64,000 nt of DNA from Pseudomonadota bacterium (GCA_018241665.1 JAFEDK010000025.1:1-64000); one strand, 5' to 3'. Positions 48,101-56,425 are shown, counted from the first letter of the stretch. The notes: a model not told the origin generated them from the sequence alone. Numbers and translations are program-made.

Positions 48101-49571
48101 ACAGGCGCAGCAGGAATTCCCAGTCTTCGAGGGCGGGCAGGGATTCGTTGAAGCCGCCGATCCGGTCGATGATCGAACGCGGATGGCTGAAGGTGTTGAC
48201 GGGGATGAAGTTCTGTACCGCCAGGCGATCGGCCGAAAATTCTTCATGTGCCAGCGGATTTCCGCGGCCATGCTCGACACGTCGCCGGCCTTCGAGGCTT
48301 TCCTTGACGTAGTCGGCATCTACGTAGATGACGCTGTCCGGGTGTGACTCGATGGCGCTGGCGAGGGTTTCCAGATGCGCCGGCAGCATCAGGTCGTCAT
48401 CGTCGAGGTACACCACGTAGCGGCCGCGGGCCAGTTTCAGGCCGGTATTGCGGGCGGCGCTGAGGCCCTTGTTGATCCCATGCCGAATCAGGGAAACCGG
48501 TGTCGAGAACTGGTTCAGCAGGTGTTCGACGGGTTCGCCGCAGTCGTTGATCAGGATGACTTCGAAGTCCTGGAAGGTTTGCTCATCGATGCTGCGCAGC
48601 GTGTCGATGAGAAGGAGCGGGCGGTTGAAGGTCGTGACGATAATGCTGAACAGGGGTTCTGCTCCACCCGCATGGCCCGAGCGGGGAAACAGCAGGTGCC
48701 TGATGGCCTTGCCGCGTCCCGCGTACTTGGCCTGAACGTCCGGCGGATAGCTGGCGAGGCGCCGTTGGTAGTGCTCCCATACCGGTGTGGCGGCCTTCTG
48801 CAGGCGTCGGCGGGCCGCCGGGTCGGCGAGATTCAGCTCTAGGATGCTGACGTGTTCAGCCAGGGGTTTGTCGGAGCGGTAAAAGTCCTGGGACACCTGG
48901 CCGCCATGGATGCGGTAGCCGAGGGTGGCCTGCCGGAGGAAGATGAAATCGGGCGCGGTCCGGGCGATGCGGGTCCACAGTTCCCAGTCGCCGGCAGTCA
49001 TGTCGGGGGCGTGTACATGGCCATCGGGCCGGCGGACCAGATCGAGGACGCTGCGCCGTAACATCACGGCCGATGGTGTGATGTAGTTGTCGTGGATCAG
49101 CAGGTCGACCACCTCGTCCCGATGGCCGAAATAGGAATGGGGCGGGTGTCCCGGATGGTCGGCGTGGCGGATCAGATCGCCGTTTTCGTCGATCCAGTTG
49201 CATTGCGTGTACGCCAGCGACGATTCGGGGTGCAGTTCAAGGGCGGCGAAGAGGGAGGCCAGATGCCCGGGATACACGAGGTCATCGGAGCCGAGTACCA
49301 CGACATAACGCCCGCTGCCCGAATCGACGCAGCGGTTGTAGTTGCCCATCATGCCCAGGTTTTGCGCGTTGACCGAGAAGCTGAAGCGCGGGTCCGACGT
49401 GTAGCGCTCGAGGACGGCGACCGAGTCGTCGGACGAGCGGTCATCGAAAACGATCAACTCCAGCGCCACCCCGGTTTCGGCCAGCACCGATTCGATGGTG
49501 TGGGAAATGAAGCGCGCATTGTTGTAGGACATGATGGCGACCGTGATGTCGGGTCGCTGGCTGTGGGACAT
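45114..49571 (-). CDS. Giant multi-module glycosyltransferase (GT2 modules plus GT4-like C-terminus)
   Basis: A soluble protein of 1485 residues that looks like five glycosyltransferase units in one chain. GT2-type folds start near residue 8 ('ITVAIMSYNNARF', 'VVLGSDD'), 305 ('FSIIVTTFNRPLLL', 'YLDDDD') and 870 ('LVSIIIPTRDREEYL', 'FFLDNDTH'). A degenerate one is near 620 ('LLLALYPGEESLL', 'IYCDEDT'). A GT-B/GT4-like part runs from about 1170 to the end ('RVGWAGAQQHHGDLE', 'LRLLEYGIMGWPVICTD'). It could build most of an oligosaccharide alone. It is the last gene of the glycan operon, 20 bases after its neighbour, and lies immediately upstream of flagellin. Similar long enzymes glycosylate flagellin in other proteobacteria; that target is inferred. 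Confidence 0.88.
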   Translation of the reverse strand: MSHSQRPDITVAIMSYNNARFISHTIESVLAETGVALELIVFDDRSSDDSVAVLERYTSDPRFSFSVNAQNLGMMGNYNRCVDSGSGRYVVVLGSDDLVYPGHLASLFAALELHPESSLAYTQCNWIDENGDLIRHADHPGHPPHSYFGHRDEVVDLLIHDNYITPSAVMLRRSVLDLVRRPDGHVHAPDMTAGDWELWTRIARTAPDFIFLRQATLGYRIHGGQVSQDFYRSDKPLAEHVSILELNLADPAARRRLQKAATPVWEHYQRRLASYPPDVQAKYAGRGKAIRHLLFPRSGHAGGAEPLFSIIVTTFNRPLLLIDTLRSIDEQTFQDFEVILINDCGEPVEHLLNQFSTPVSLIRHGINKGLSAARNTGLKLARGRYVVYLDDDDLMLPAHLETLASAIESHPDSVIYVDADYVKESLEGRRRVEHGRGNPLAHEEFSADRLAVQNFIPVNTFSHPRSIIDRIGGFNESLPALEDWEFLLRLSDALPFFHIRHTTVEVRTRINAAGSHMLEREQGRLPELYQAVYALHPTGDLDIRQARSQLLTRFEEARQSAKNAARSADKNDLAGETDKSAEETDRHNYAVWRSRQTLQEIDAQVLAERMVLTWNQQPGIHLLLALYPGEESLLADTLDSLPPQLYTNWLLTVVTDLPAPEGLADAPNVQWLSLRDAAHIDYVVDEMAAASPGTWLARIEPGLVLEPHALQVIADYINARPDWKLIYCDEDTLQEDGSYTDPLFKPDVNLDLLRSQAYFGSLVLVAKESFLSSGRYGTHRGAENYDLSLRVLDQEGEHAVGHISQVLAHLSRQTRRSLSPEAEKSALQDHLARRALTADILDGAVFGTRRVQYQWPGVPLVSIIIPTRDREEYLRPLIEGIEERTSYPNYEIIVVDNDSSDPDTIKYLNTLQENAQGHPARVLSCPGEFSWAASVNTGASAAAGDYLFFLDNDTHIVQDDWLDRLMAFAQRPEVAIVAPRLTYPETAKVQDAGTILGLYGVAGSPWNNNADIDEPGYMGRALCDQNLSAASGSALLVRRSVFVQLNGIDGRTYPLFHGALDFCLRAGEQGHKIVWTPYTTLVHYNSVSLAARQRKPEGKLADLQAAQKATDTLFSEWMSRLANDAAYNRNLSLAIPYKPDHITPIDWDTNFHDRPRILATPVPGGAGEYRLRAPLRSISQAGLAHTMISEPPKAFSMRILTPIEIARAAPDVLIMHQPLDDMQSDALAGYVQHFPKLRRILTIDDLVTDLPRKHPLYKNGYKDGRQRLRRNLSMVDRAIVSTPPLADLCADMIGDIRIMPNTLEWSLWGDAAPPRKPRRKPRVGWAGAQQHHGDLELIYPVVEALANEVDWIFMGMCPDALKPFVHEDRGYELDYRKYPQALADMDLDLAIAPLEIHPFNEAKSNLRLLEYGIMGWPVICTDIFPYQNAPVTRLRNDPELWIRTIREQLAEPEALQQAGLTLQQWVKDGFVLENHTASWFAAYGS

Positions 49572-49591
49572 GGTGTGTACCTGCGCAAAAA

Positions 49592-50662
49592 TTAACGCTG
49601 ATGTTTGGCGGCTGACCGCGCTTCTAGGAGGGGGAGGGCGTGTTCGACGAAGCTGGTTTCGCTGGTGCCGACATTGAACAGCAGGTAATCCCTGAACCCG
49701 GCGATCTGGTCCTGCAAGAAGCCGGAGTGGCGGTGGGCCGCCTGGATTGCCGGGGCCAGCGCACCCAGATCCCTGACGACGAGGCCGATGTTCTCGCGGC
49801 GCTCGAACTGGATGCCCCTCTTGCCTTCCTCGGAGGCCGGGTCGGGGGCGAAGAACAAGGCCGGCCGGCCGAAAGTGAAGGCGTAGGTGAAGCCGGTGCC
49901 CGAGATGTCGGTGAGCATCAGGTGGCTCTGCGCGTAGGTCTCGAAGTAGTTGCCCGAACGGTCCAGGGCGAACAGGGGATGGCCGTCGAACTGACTGACG
50001 ATGCCTTCCACTTCTTCGCGGTCCTGGTCACGCCAGGATTCCATGTGGGGACGGAAGACGACCTTGACGCCGGCGTCGGTCAGGCTGCCGATGATCTTGC
50101 GCCCGTATTGGCCGACCACCGAAAAACGGCTGTTGATGTAGTAGCCGTGGGTCGGCGCGAAGACGACGGTAAGGGGGCTTTCCGGCGGCACGAGGCCGGA
50201 GGCCTGCAATTGCCGGCGCTGGCCGTCCAGCTTGGGATAGCCGACCCGCAGTAGCAGTTTGTCGGCGAGGTTCCGCCGCCGCACCAGGGCCTCGAATTCC
50301 TCGATGTGGTGGCGTCCGGCGCAGACGATGGCGTCGTAGTGGTCGAACATGCCTTCGTCGTAGACGCCTTCGAGGCTGGTCAGGGACACCAGAAAGTGCA
50401 CGCGCAGCGCGCCGCGGGGGAAATGGGCCGACTGGGCGACGAGGGGGGTGAGGTACAGGGATGCGCTTTCCTGGCTCACCGCCTCCAGCGGCACGTCGAA
50501 GCGATAGTCGATGCCTTCGGCCCGCGGGCCGGGCATGGAGGTGGCCGGGAAGGCATTCAGCCAGCGCACGTGCCAGCCGCGGGCGGCCAGCATGGCGGGA
50601 ATCTCGCCAAGATTGAAAACATGCGAGACGTGGTAGCAGTAGCAGACGACGGAGCGACTCAT
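49592..50662 (-). CDS. CDP-glycerol glycerophosphotransferase-like protein
   Basis: A 356-residue GT-B-fold protein resembling the CDP-glycerol:polyglycerolphosphate transferase family (TagB/TagF-like), with 'VFAPTHGYYINSRF', 'KVVFRPHMES', 'SHLMLTDISGTGFTYAFTFGRPALFF' and no membrane helix. Family members use a CDP-linked donor and transfer the phosphate-bearing group. The operon encodes enzymes for a CDP-linked phosphoramidate, so this gene is a reasonable candidate for its transferase, but it could equally be an ordinary glycan-phosphate transferase. Its ATG overlaps the stop of the sugar-isomerase/acetyltransferase gene (ATGA). Confidence 0.8.
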   Translation of the reverse strand: MSRSVVCYCYHVSHVFNLGEIPAMLAARGWHVRWLNAFPATSMPGPRAEGIDYRFDVPLEAVSQESASLYLTPLVAQSAHFPRGALRVHFLVSLTSLEGVYDEGMFDHYDAIVCAGRHHIEEFEALVRRRNLADKLLLRVGYPKLDGQRRQLQASGLVPPESPLTVVFAPTHGYYINSRFSVVGQYGRKIIGSLTDAGVKVVFRPHMESWRDQDREEVEGIVSQFDGHPLFALDRSGNYFETYAQSHLMLTDISGTGFTYAFTFGRPALFFAPDPASEEGKRGIQFERRENIGLVVRDLGALAPAIQAAHRHSGFLQDQIAGFRDYLLFNVGTSETSFVEHALPLLEARSAAKHQR

Positions 50663-51597
50663 GCTGCGCCTCCCACGACGGTCACCTGTTCAAGGAACTC
50701 GTCGTAATTGCGGATGTAGTCGGTGGCGTCATATTCGTGGGAGGCGAACACCAGCAGGACGGCATCGGCTGAATAGGCGTACTGGCTGGCCCAGGTCATC
50801 GGGGGTAGGTACAGTCCCTTGTCGCTGCTGTTGAGCAGGAATTCCTGGCGGTCCCGGCCATCGTCCGCGACGACCCGCACGCTGCCCTTGGTGCAGATCA
50901 GGAACTGCTCGCAGGCCTTGTGGGCGTGCTCGCCGCGCACGTCGCGGCTGGGAACGTCGAAGACCATGAAGTAGCGGCGTGGCAGGAATGGGATGTCGGT
51001 GGCGAAGTTGCCGACCGTCAGACTGCCCCGCATGTCCTGGTGGCGCGGGAATTCCTTCAGGAAGACGCCACGGACCCGTGACTGGGCATGCTCGGGCGTG
51101 CTGTCTGCGCGGGCGGTGACGCCTTCCGCGGTGGTGGTCGTGTAGCCGACGATGCGCGCCGGGTTGCCGACCACGATGGCGTAGGGCGGGACCGAATGGG
51201 TGACGACCGATCCGGCTCCGACCATTGCGTACTGACCGATGGTCAGCCCCGGCAGGATCGTGGCATTGGCGCCGATGGACGCATTGTGCTCGACGACCGT
51301 CTGCGAGAAGCGCTCGGGCTGGTGCTTACTGCGCGGGAAGGGATCGTTGGTGAAGGTGGCGTTGGGGCCGATGAAGACATCGTTGCCGACGCGCAGGCCG
51401 TCCCACAGTTGCACGCCGCACTTGACCGTCACGCGGTCGCCGAGCACGACGTCGTTCTCAATGAACACGCTGTCGCAGATGTTGCAGTCGGCACCGATGC
51501 TGGCGCCGGGCAGGACGTGCGCAAACGCCCAGATCCGCGTTCCAGCCCCGATCCGGTGGCTTTCGCAGATGCCTTGCGGATGAATGAAATGGCTCAC
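50659..51597 (-). CDS. WxcM-like fusion: hexapeptide N-acyltransferase plus dTDP-6-deoxyhexose 3,4-ketoisomerase
   Basis: A bifunctional protein of 312 residues. The N-terminal half (1-165) is a left-handed beta-helix acetyltransferase with repeats such as 'IGADCNICDSVFIENDVVLGD' and the loop 'NATFTNDPFPRS'. The C-terminal half (about 180-312) is a cupin of the FdtA/QdtA type ('DVRGEHAHKACEQFLICTKGSVRVV', 'LYLPPMTWASQY'). Together these would isomerise dTDP-4-keto-6-deoxyglucose and later N-acetylate the 3-amino sugar. The GTG at 51597 overlaps the aminotransferase stop (GTGA). Whether the product is Fuc3NAc or Qui3NAc cannot be decided here. rmlA/rmlB are not in the window. Confidence 0.9.
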   Translation of the reverse strand: MSHFIHPQGICESHRIGAGTRIWAFAHVLPGASIGADCNICDSVFIENDVVLGDRVTVKCGVQLWDGLRVGNDVFIGPNATFTNDPFPRSKHQPERFSQTVVEHNASIGANATILPGLTIGQYAMVGAGSVVTHSVPPYAIVVGNPARIVGYTTTTAEGVTARADSTPEHAQSRVRGVFLKEFPRHQDMRGSLTVGNFATDIPFLPRRYFMVFDVPSRDVRGEHAHKACEQFLICTKGSVRVVADDGRDRQEFLLNSSDKGLYLPPMTWASQYAYSADAVLLVFASHEYDATDYIRNYDEFLEQVTVVGGAA

Positions 51598-52706
51598 GTT
51601 GTCGATTCCTTCTGGGCGGCGATCCGGCAGGCCTGGATCACGGTGGCGACCTCGTCGTCGCTCATTTCGGGGAAGCAGGGCAGGCTCAGGATCTCTCGCG
51701 CGGCGGCCTCGGTGACGGGCAATGCCGGACGGGCCTCGCCGGCGTAAGCAGGCTGCAGGTGATCTGGAATCGGATAGTGAACGTCGCTGCCGATCTGATG
51801 CGCTTGCAGTACGCTCCGCACCATCTCTCGTTGCAGGGGGCGCACCACGCACAGGTGGGCCACGTCATCTTCGGCAGGGGCCGGCGGAAGCTGCCAGCCG
51901 ATATCCTGGAGGCCCTCCCGGTAGCGGGAAACGATGTCCCGGCGGCGCTGGTTCCAGGCGTCCAGATGGGGAAGCTTGACGCGCAGCACGGCAGCCTGGA
52001 TCTCGTCCAGGCGGCTGTTGCGCCCGCCGGCTTCGCGGCATTCGTATTTCTGCGCGGCCCAACCGTACTGGCGTAGTTGGCGGACGCGGGCCAGTCGCTC
52101 GGTATCCTGCCCGGTCACCAGGCCACCGTCACCGAGGGCGCCGAGATTCTTGGTCGGGTAGAAGCTGAAGGCGGCCAGATCGCCCCAGGTGCCGGCGGCG
52201 CGTCCATGCCGGCGGGCGCCGTGGGCCTGGGCACAGTCCTCGATGACCGGGATGCCGTGCTGGTGGGCGAGGGGGACGATTTGCTCCACGTCGGCCATCC
52301 GGCCGTACAGGTGGGTCACCACGATGGCGGCGGTCGTCGGCGTGATGGCCGCGGCGAGCAGGCTCGGGTCCATCAGCAGCGAGTCGGCCTGAACATCCAC
52401 ATAGACGGGCCTTGCGCCGGCCGCGCGGATTGCGGTGCTGGCATACATGCCGGCGTTGGCCACGGTGATGACTTCCCGGCCCGGTCCGGCGCCGGCGGCG
52501 CGCAAGGCCAGTTCGAGCGCGTCGGTGCCGTTGCCGACGCCGACAGCGTCCGGCGCGCCGAGATAGGCCGCAAACTCCTGTTCGAAAGCCTTGTTCTCCG
52601 GGCCGAGGACGTAATAGCCGCGTTCGAGGACCCGCCCGATAGCTGCCCGCAGTTCGGCGTCGAGGGGGGCGTTGTGGCGCTTCAGGTCGTTAATTGGCAA
52701 TGTCAT
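51594..52706 (-). CDS. DegT/DnrJ/EryC1-type sugar aminotransferase (FdtB/QdtB-like)
   Basis: This 370-residue PLP enzyme aminates a nucleotide-linked keto sugar. The PLP lysine is in 'FSFYPTKNLGALGDGG'; 'GNGTDALELALRA', 'VIEDCAQAHGA' and 'QYGWAAQKYE' are typical of 3-aminotransferases acting on dTDP-3-keto-6-deoxyhexoses. Pairing with the isomerase/acetyltransferase fusion next door fits that substrate. The start overlaps the preceding gene by 17 bases, indicating translational coupling to the phosphoramidate genes. Confidence 0.92.
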   Translation of the reverse strand: MTLPINDLKRHNAPLDAELRAAIGRVLERGYYVLGPENKAFEQEFAAYLGAPDAVGVGNGTDALELALRAAGAGPGREVITVANAGMYASTAIRAAGARPVYVDVQADSLLMDPSLLAAAITPTTAAIVVTHLYGRMADVEQIVPLAHQHGIPVIEDCAQAHGARRHGRAAGTWGDLAAFSFYPTKNLGALGDGGLVTGQDTERLARVRQLRQYGWAAQKYECREAGGRNSRLDEIQAAVLRVKLPHLDAWNQRRRDIVSRYREGLQDIGWQLPPAPAEDDVAHLCVVRPLQREMVRSVLQAHQIGSDVHYPIPDHLQPAYAGEARPALPVTEAAAREILSLPCFPEMSDDEVATVIQACRIAAQKESTT

Positions 52707-53424
52707 GGAGGTCGATGTCTGAGTAGGCGTCGAGATCGCTGGCCGAATCGACTTCGCCCCACGGACCGCTGACTGGGACGGTACCGATGCGCCAGCCCCG
52801 TTCCAGCCCCCGGCGGAGCAGGGAGGTCATGTCGAGGCGGTCGGCGGCCGGGCCGATCTCGGCCAGGTAGGCCGCGATGTTCTGCCAGCTTGCCGGGGTC
52901 AGCTTGAGAAGCCCCATATATTGCCCCTCGATGGTGTCCAGCCGGTCGCTCTTTTGCCCGATATCGGCCAGCGTGCCGTCGGGCTTGAGGCTGAAGCTCT
53001 CGGCGTCCTGCAGCGGATCGGCGAAACGCTTTTGCCAGAGAGCTAGCCACTGGGGGTCGAAGGAGATGCACAGGGCTGCCGGGCAGGCGGCGAGCCGACG
53101 CACCGTTTGTGCCGAGTAGAAGATGTCGCTGTAGCTGACGATGCAGTCTCCGCTGGCCAGCCATTCGGCGGCGGCGGCCAGGGTGCGGACCATGTTGGTC
53201 TCTTGCCAGCGGGGGTTTTCGAAGTAGTGGACCGATTCGGTGAACTTATCGCCCTTGTAACCGCGAACAATCGCGATCTCGTCGATGCCGGCGGCCCGCA
53301 GGGCGCTGAGCTGCCAGTCCAGCAGGCGGCGACCGTGCAGGCGGGTGAAGCACTTGGGCTGTTCCGATGTCATCTCGCCCATGCGGCTGCCACGTCCGGC
53401 AGCAAGGATTACGGCTCGGGTCAT
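52690..53424 (-). CDS. Nucleotidyltransferase, probable CTP:phosphoglutamine cytidylyltransferase (Cj1416-like)
   Basis: A 244-residue sugar-nucleotidyltransferase-fold protein with the signature 'ILAAGRGSRMG' at the N-terminus, 'QPKCFTRLHGRRLLDWQL', and catalytic acidic residues in 'CIVSYSDIFY' and 'GEVDSASDL'. By fold alone it could be a LicC-like cholinephosphate enzyme. Its company (glutamine kinase, CDP-amidate hydrolase, CDP-amidate kinase, methyltransferase homologues) points to Campylobacter Cj1416, which makes CDP-L-glutamine from CTP and phosphoglutamine. The function is inferred from context. It lies 51 bases after the amidotransferase-like gene. Confidence 0.82.
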   Translation of the reverse strand: MTRAVILAAGRGSRMGEMTSEQPKCFTRLHGRRLLDWQLSALRAAGIDEIAIVRGYKGDKFTESVHYFENPRWQETNMVRTLAAAAEWLASGDCIVSYSDIFYSAQTVRRLAACPAALCISFDPQWLALWQKRFADPLQDAESFSLKPDGTLADIGQKSDRLDTIEGQYMGLLKLTPASWQNIAAYLAEIGPAADRLDMTSLLRRGLERGWRIGTVPVSGPWGEVDSASDLDAYSDIDLHDIAN

Positions 53425-53475
53425 AGGGATCTCAGGTCTGTGTGTGCTCAGCCGGCTCGCGGCCGCGCAAAGCTT

Positions 53476-54102
53476 TTAACATATGCCGCTCGGGGCCGGC
53501 AATGACGGGCCGCGGGCCAGCAGGGCGGTGAGCCGCCGGATGTCTTCAGCGCAGAATTCGGGCTCCCGTTCGGGGTGCCACATCCAGGCTTCCCACGGCA
53601 GGGTTCGGTGGCGGATGGCTTCGATCACGCCGTCCTCGGTGCGGGCCAGCACCTCGAAACCAGCTGGGCATCCAGCCAGCGCGAACTGATGGAAGCTGTT
53701 GACCTCGTTCGTGATGAGGCCACTGATCCGATGTCGGCTACCCACGTGCCCGTCCACCGGTTTGAGTGCGGTACCGGCCTGCCAGCCCATCATCTGCATG
53801 CCGCGACAGATGCCGAGGGCCGGCAGGCCGAGGCCTTGCGCGTGTTCGAGAAGCAGGCTCTCGGTGCGATCTCGGGCGGGCTGCTGGCCGATGTCGTTAC
53901 CGCCGGACAGCACTATGGCCTCGGGGGCTATGGCGGCCAGCCAGGCCGGCAGCGTGCCGCTGGTGACCAGCGTGTTCGGTACAGGGATGGCCAGCCCGCC
54001 TGCGGCAGCGACGAACTCGGCGAGGCGCTGGTCGAGGGCGTCGCGGACTTCGCCCCGCTCCGGCCAGGCATCCACCCGCTGGCTGACCGCGATCCGTTTC
54101 AA
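53476..54102 (-). CDS. Class I glutamine-amidotransferase-fold hydrolase, probable gamma-glutamyl-CDP-amidate hydrolase (Cj1417-like)
   Basis: A 208-residue gamma-glutamyl hydrolase of the PuuD/GATase1 type. The nucleophile elbow is 'LGICRGMQMMGWQ' (Cys99), with His176 and Glu178 in 'WMWHPERE' completing the triad. In Campylobacter the homologue Cj1417 removes glutamate from gamma-glutamyl-CDP-amidate, leaving CDP-amidate with its P-N bond. Its ATG overlaps the stop of the glutamine-kinase-like gene (ATGA). Alternative roles, such as gamma-glutamyl-GABA hydrolysis, are less likely in this operon. Confidence 0.85.
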   Translation of the reverse strand: MKRIAVSQRVDAWPERGEVRDALDQRLAEFVAAAGGLAIPVPNTLVTSGTLPAWLAAIAPEAIVLSGGNDIGQQPARDRTESLLLEHAQGLGLPALGICRGMQMMGWQAGTALKPVDGHVGSRHRISGLITNEVNSFHQFALAGCPAGFEVLARTEDGVIEAIRHRTLPWEAWMWHPEREPEFCAEDIRRLTALLARGPSLPAPSGIC

Positions 54103-56417
54103 TCCAGCACCTCCACCCGGCGGCCGCCGCAGTCGAGATGCAGGTGGCGGGCGCCGGACCAGCGCCGGTACAGCACTTCGCCGGCACCGATGACGGCCGG
54201 CAGTCCCAGTTCGCCGGCGCGGATCGCCATGTGTGAATTGGCGCCGCCCCAGGCGGTGATCAGGCCGGCGATCGGGTAGGCGAACAGCCAGTCGAAGCCG
54301 GGGTCGGCGTTGGGAATGCAGACGATAGCGCCGGCCAGCTTCTCCCGCGCGTCACAGCTGGTGACCGGGGCGGTGATGCGTTTCTGGGTGATGAAATTGG
54401 GTTCGGTCTCCGGCCACTCGAAGCCCCATACGTCGTCCGGCTGGGCAATCAGCGGCGGCAGTGAGATCCGCTGGGTCTCGGCATACTGGGCCTTGCCGCG
54501 CTCGATGCTGCGCAGCAGGGCCTCCCGCGGTGAGGCTGCGGCGACGTGGAGCTCCTTGAAGACCGTGATGTCGGCGTAGGCCAGCTCGTCCCGCTCGAAA
54601 CCCCATTGGGCGCCAAGCTCAGCGATGAGGGCGAGGGTGTCGGATAGGTTGCGGGTGAAATGGAACTTGGCCAGCTCACGCAGCTCGATGCCTGCCTGCA
54701 TGAAGTCGAACAGGCCCACTGGGTCGGGCTGCAGCCCGTGCTCGGTGAGCAGCTTCACGATGTCCCGCATCTGAGGCAGGGTCAGCGAGAAGGGATGGGC
54801 GTGTTCTGGCAGGTCCGGCTTCTGACTCCAGTCGAAATACAGTTCGGGCGCCTCGTCGTAGCGCGGCGACAGGATGTCGTAGGTGCCGGGGCGCAGGTGC
54901 CCGTAGCGGGACAGGAAGGTGGAGCGGTCCAGCGTGGCGCGGTCGCGGGCGAGCTGCCCGCTCACCGTCGATACGCTGCCGACGAAGGCATCGTAGTCAG
55001 CCTGGGAGAACACACCCACGGCGACCAGGGACTTGAGCAGCTGGATCGCGACGAAGCCGGCCCGGGCCAGCCCGGCGAAGGGCAGGGTGCCATAGCGCTT
55101 GGCATCCTCGAGCAGCCAGTAGATGCGCTCCAGTGGATCGGCGTTGGAGGCGAACAGGGTGTCCCGCCGCGTTTTCAGGGTGTCGAGCTTGGCGGCATCG
55201 TCCCGCCACAGGCCGGCCTTGGGGTGCACGATGCGGTTGGTCAGCTTGCGCAGGCTCTGCGCGATGGTTTCCCGTTCGTGGGCGGAGAAACCCGCTGCAG
55301 CCAGGCGTTCGAGGCGATCCGGCAGGTCCAGCGTGTAGCAGGAGAAGACGATCTCGAACTCCACCTTGTCGTGCAGGGTGGGTTCGGCCAGCAGGCGGTC
55401 GATGTAATGATCCACCAGCCGCCCGGCCAGGCCTTCGTCCAGGTCGGCGGGAATGAAAGAGTTGAACGACAGGCGGACGTCGATATACGGCAGGCCGAAG
55501 AAATGCGGCATCAGCGGGAAGCTGCGCAGGTTGCGGTAGCCGTAGTTGTGGCGCTGGTAGGCCCAGATCGAGTCGGTCACCAGCTCACGGTACAGGGACA
55601 GGGCCAGCGGCTTGGGGCGGATGCCGACGATTTCGGCCGGGTTCCAGTCGGGCATGACGCCATAGACCGTGCGGCGTCCCATCAGGAAGGGATGGGGGCG
55701 CATGCCCCGCGTCACCTTGTCGTGGATCAGCTGGAGGCGGCCAGTCTGGACCGGGGCAGCCTCGGGGGGCTGAGGCAGCACCAGGCGGCGAGCCTGCAGC
55801 AGCCACAGGATGTCTCCCCCGGCACCGGCAGTCACCGCGAACTCGACGTCGAGGGGCGCCTCGCCGAGCAGCGAAGACAGCTCGCCGAGCAATGCGATCA
55901 CGCCCTCCAGGGACGGTGGGGTCGCCGTCCGCGGTGCCTGCGCAGCCTGCTGCCAGATCCGGCCGCCCAGGCCGCCGGTGACCGCCGCGGTGTCGCCACC
56001 TTCCGACCAGTTCACGATCCGGTAAGGCGCGCAGGTGTTCGGGTCGTGGGAGAAGGCGACGCCGGAGCGCACGACCTTCTGCAGCATCGGCTGGATCAGG
56101 ACTTCGTCGCTCGGCAGGGCTTCGCCGTAGGACTGGAACACCTTTTCGACGGCGGCCTCGAGTCCGTCCGCCTGCACGTCCGGCACCGACAGGAAGGCGC
56201 CGGCGTAGGACGCTTCGGCGCTGTCCTCACGCCCGCAACTGGAGCGGACGATCCACGGGCCGCTGCCGATGGCGTCGCCGAGGCCGGCGAGGCAGGCTCC
56301 TCGCCCGGCCTGCCAGTCGGCTTGCGTGAAGCTCACCAGCGGCGGGATCCGTGCCGTCCGGAGGCGGCCCTGCAACTGCCTGAGGGTGCCGGCCTTGGTG
56401 CCGAGTGTGATGGACAT
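54099..56417 (-). CDS. PEP-synthase-like enzyme, probable L-glutamine kinase (Cj1418-like)
   Basis: A 772-residue protein with an N-terminal ATP-grasp/PEP-synthase-type nucleotide-binding domain ('IVRSSCGREDSAEASYAGAF', 'LLQARRL'), a long unique middle (about 270-690) and a C-terminal swivelling phosphohistidine domain ('AWGGANSHMAIRAGELG', His729). No PEP/pyruvate-binding barrel is recognisable, so it is not a true PEP synthase. This is the architecture of Campylobacter Cj1418, which phosphorylates the amide nitrogen of glutamine and creates the P-N bond of MeOPN. The ATG at 56417 is chosen because it gives a conserved start just after the methyltransferase stop. Confidence 0.87.
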   Translation of the reverse strand: MSITLGTKAGTLRQLQGRLRTARIPPLVSFTQADWQAGRGACLAGLGDAIGSGPWIVRSSCGREDSAEASYAGAFLSVPDVQADGLEAAVEKVFQSYGEALPSDEVLIQPMLQKVVRSGVAFSHDPNTCAPYRIVNWSEGGDTAAVTGGLGGRIWQQAAQAPRTATPPSLEGVIALLGELSSLLGEAPLDVEFAVTAGAGGDILWLLQARRLVLPQPPEAAPVQTGRLQLIHDKVTRGMRPHPFLMGRRTVYGVMPDWNPAEIVGIRPKPLALSLYRELVTDSIWAYQRHNYGYRNLRSFPLMPHFFGLPYIDVRLSFNSFIPADLDEGLAGRLVDHYIDRLLAEPTLHDKVEFEIVFSCYTLDLPDRLERLAAAGFSAHERETIAQSLRKLTNRIVHPKAGLWRDDAAKLDTLKTRRDTLFASNADPLERIYWLLEDAKRYGTLPFAGLARAGFVAIQLLKSLVAVGVFSQADYDAFVGSVSTVSGQLARDRATLDRSTFLSRYGHLRPGTYDILSPRYDEAPELYFDWSQKPDLPEHAHPFSLTLPQMRDIVKLLTEHGLQPDPVGLFDFMQAGIELRELAKFHFTRNLSDTLALIAELGAQWGFERDELAYADITVFKELHVAAASPREALLRSIERGKAQYAETQRISLPPLIAQPDDVWGFEWPETEPNFITQKRITAPVTSCDAREKLAGAIVCIPNADPGFDWLFAYPIAGLITAWGGANSHMAIRAGELGLPAVIGAGEVLYRRWSGARHLHLDCGGRRVEVLD

Positions 56418-56425
56418 TGCGCCTG

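Noticed and set aside
52690-53424. Choline-phosphate cytidylyltransferase (LicC) role for the nucleotidyltransferase
   Set aside because: There is no choline kinase or choline-phosphate transferase in the operon, whereas four other phosphoramidate-pathway homologues are present.
54099-56417. Phosphoenolpyruvate synthase
   Set aside because: It has the ATP-binding and phosphohistidine domains but no recognisable PEP/pyruvate barrel; the middle region is unrelated.
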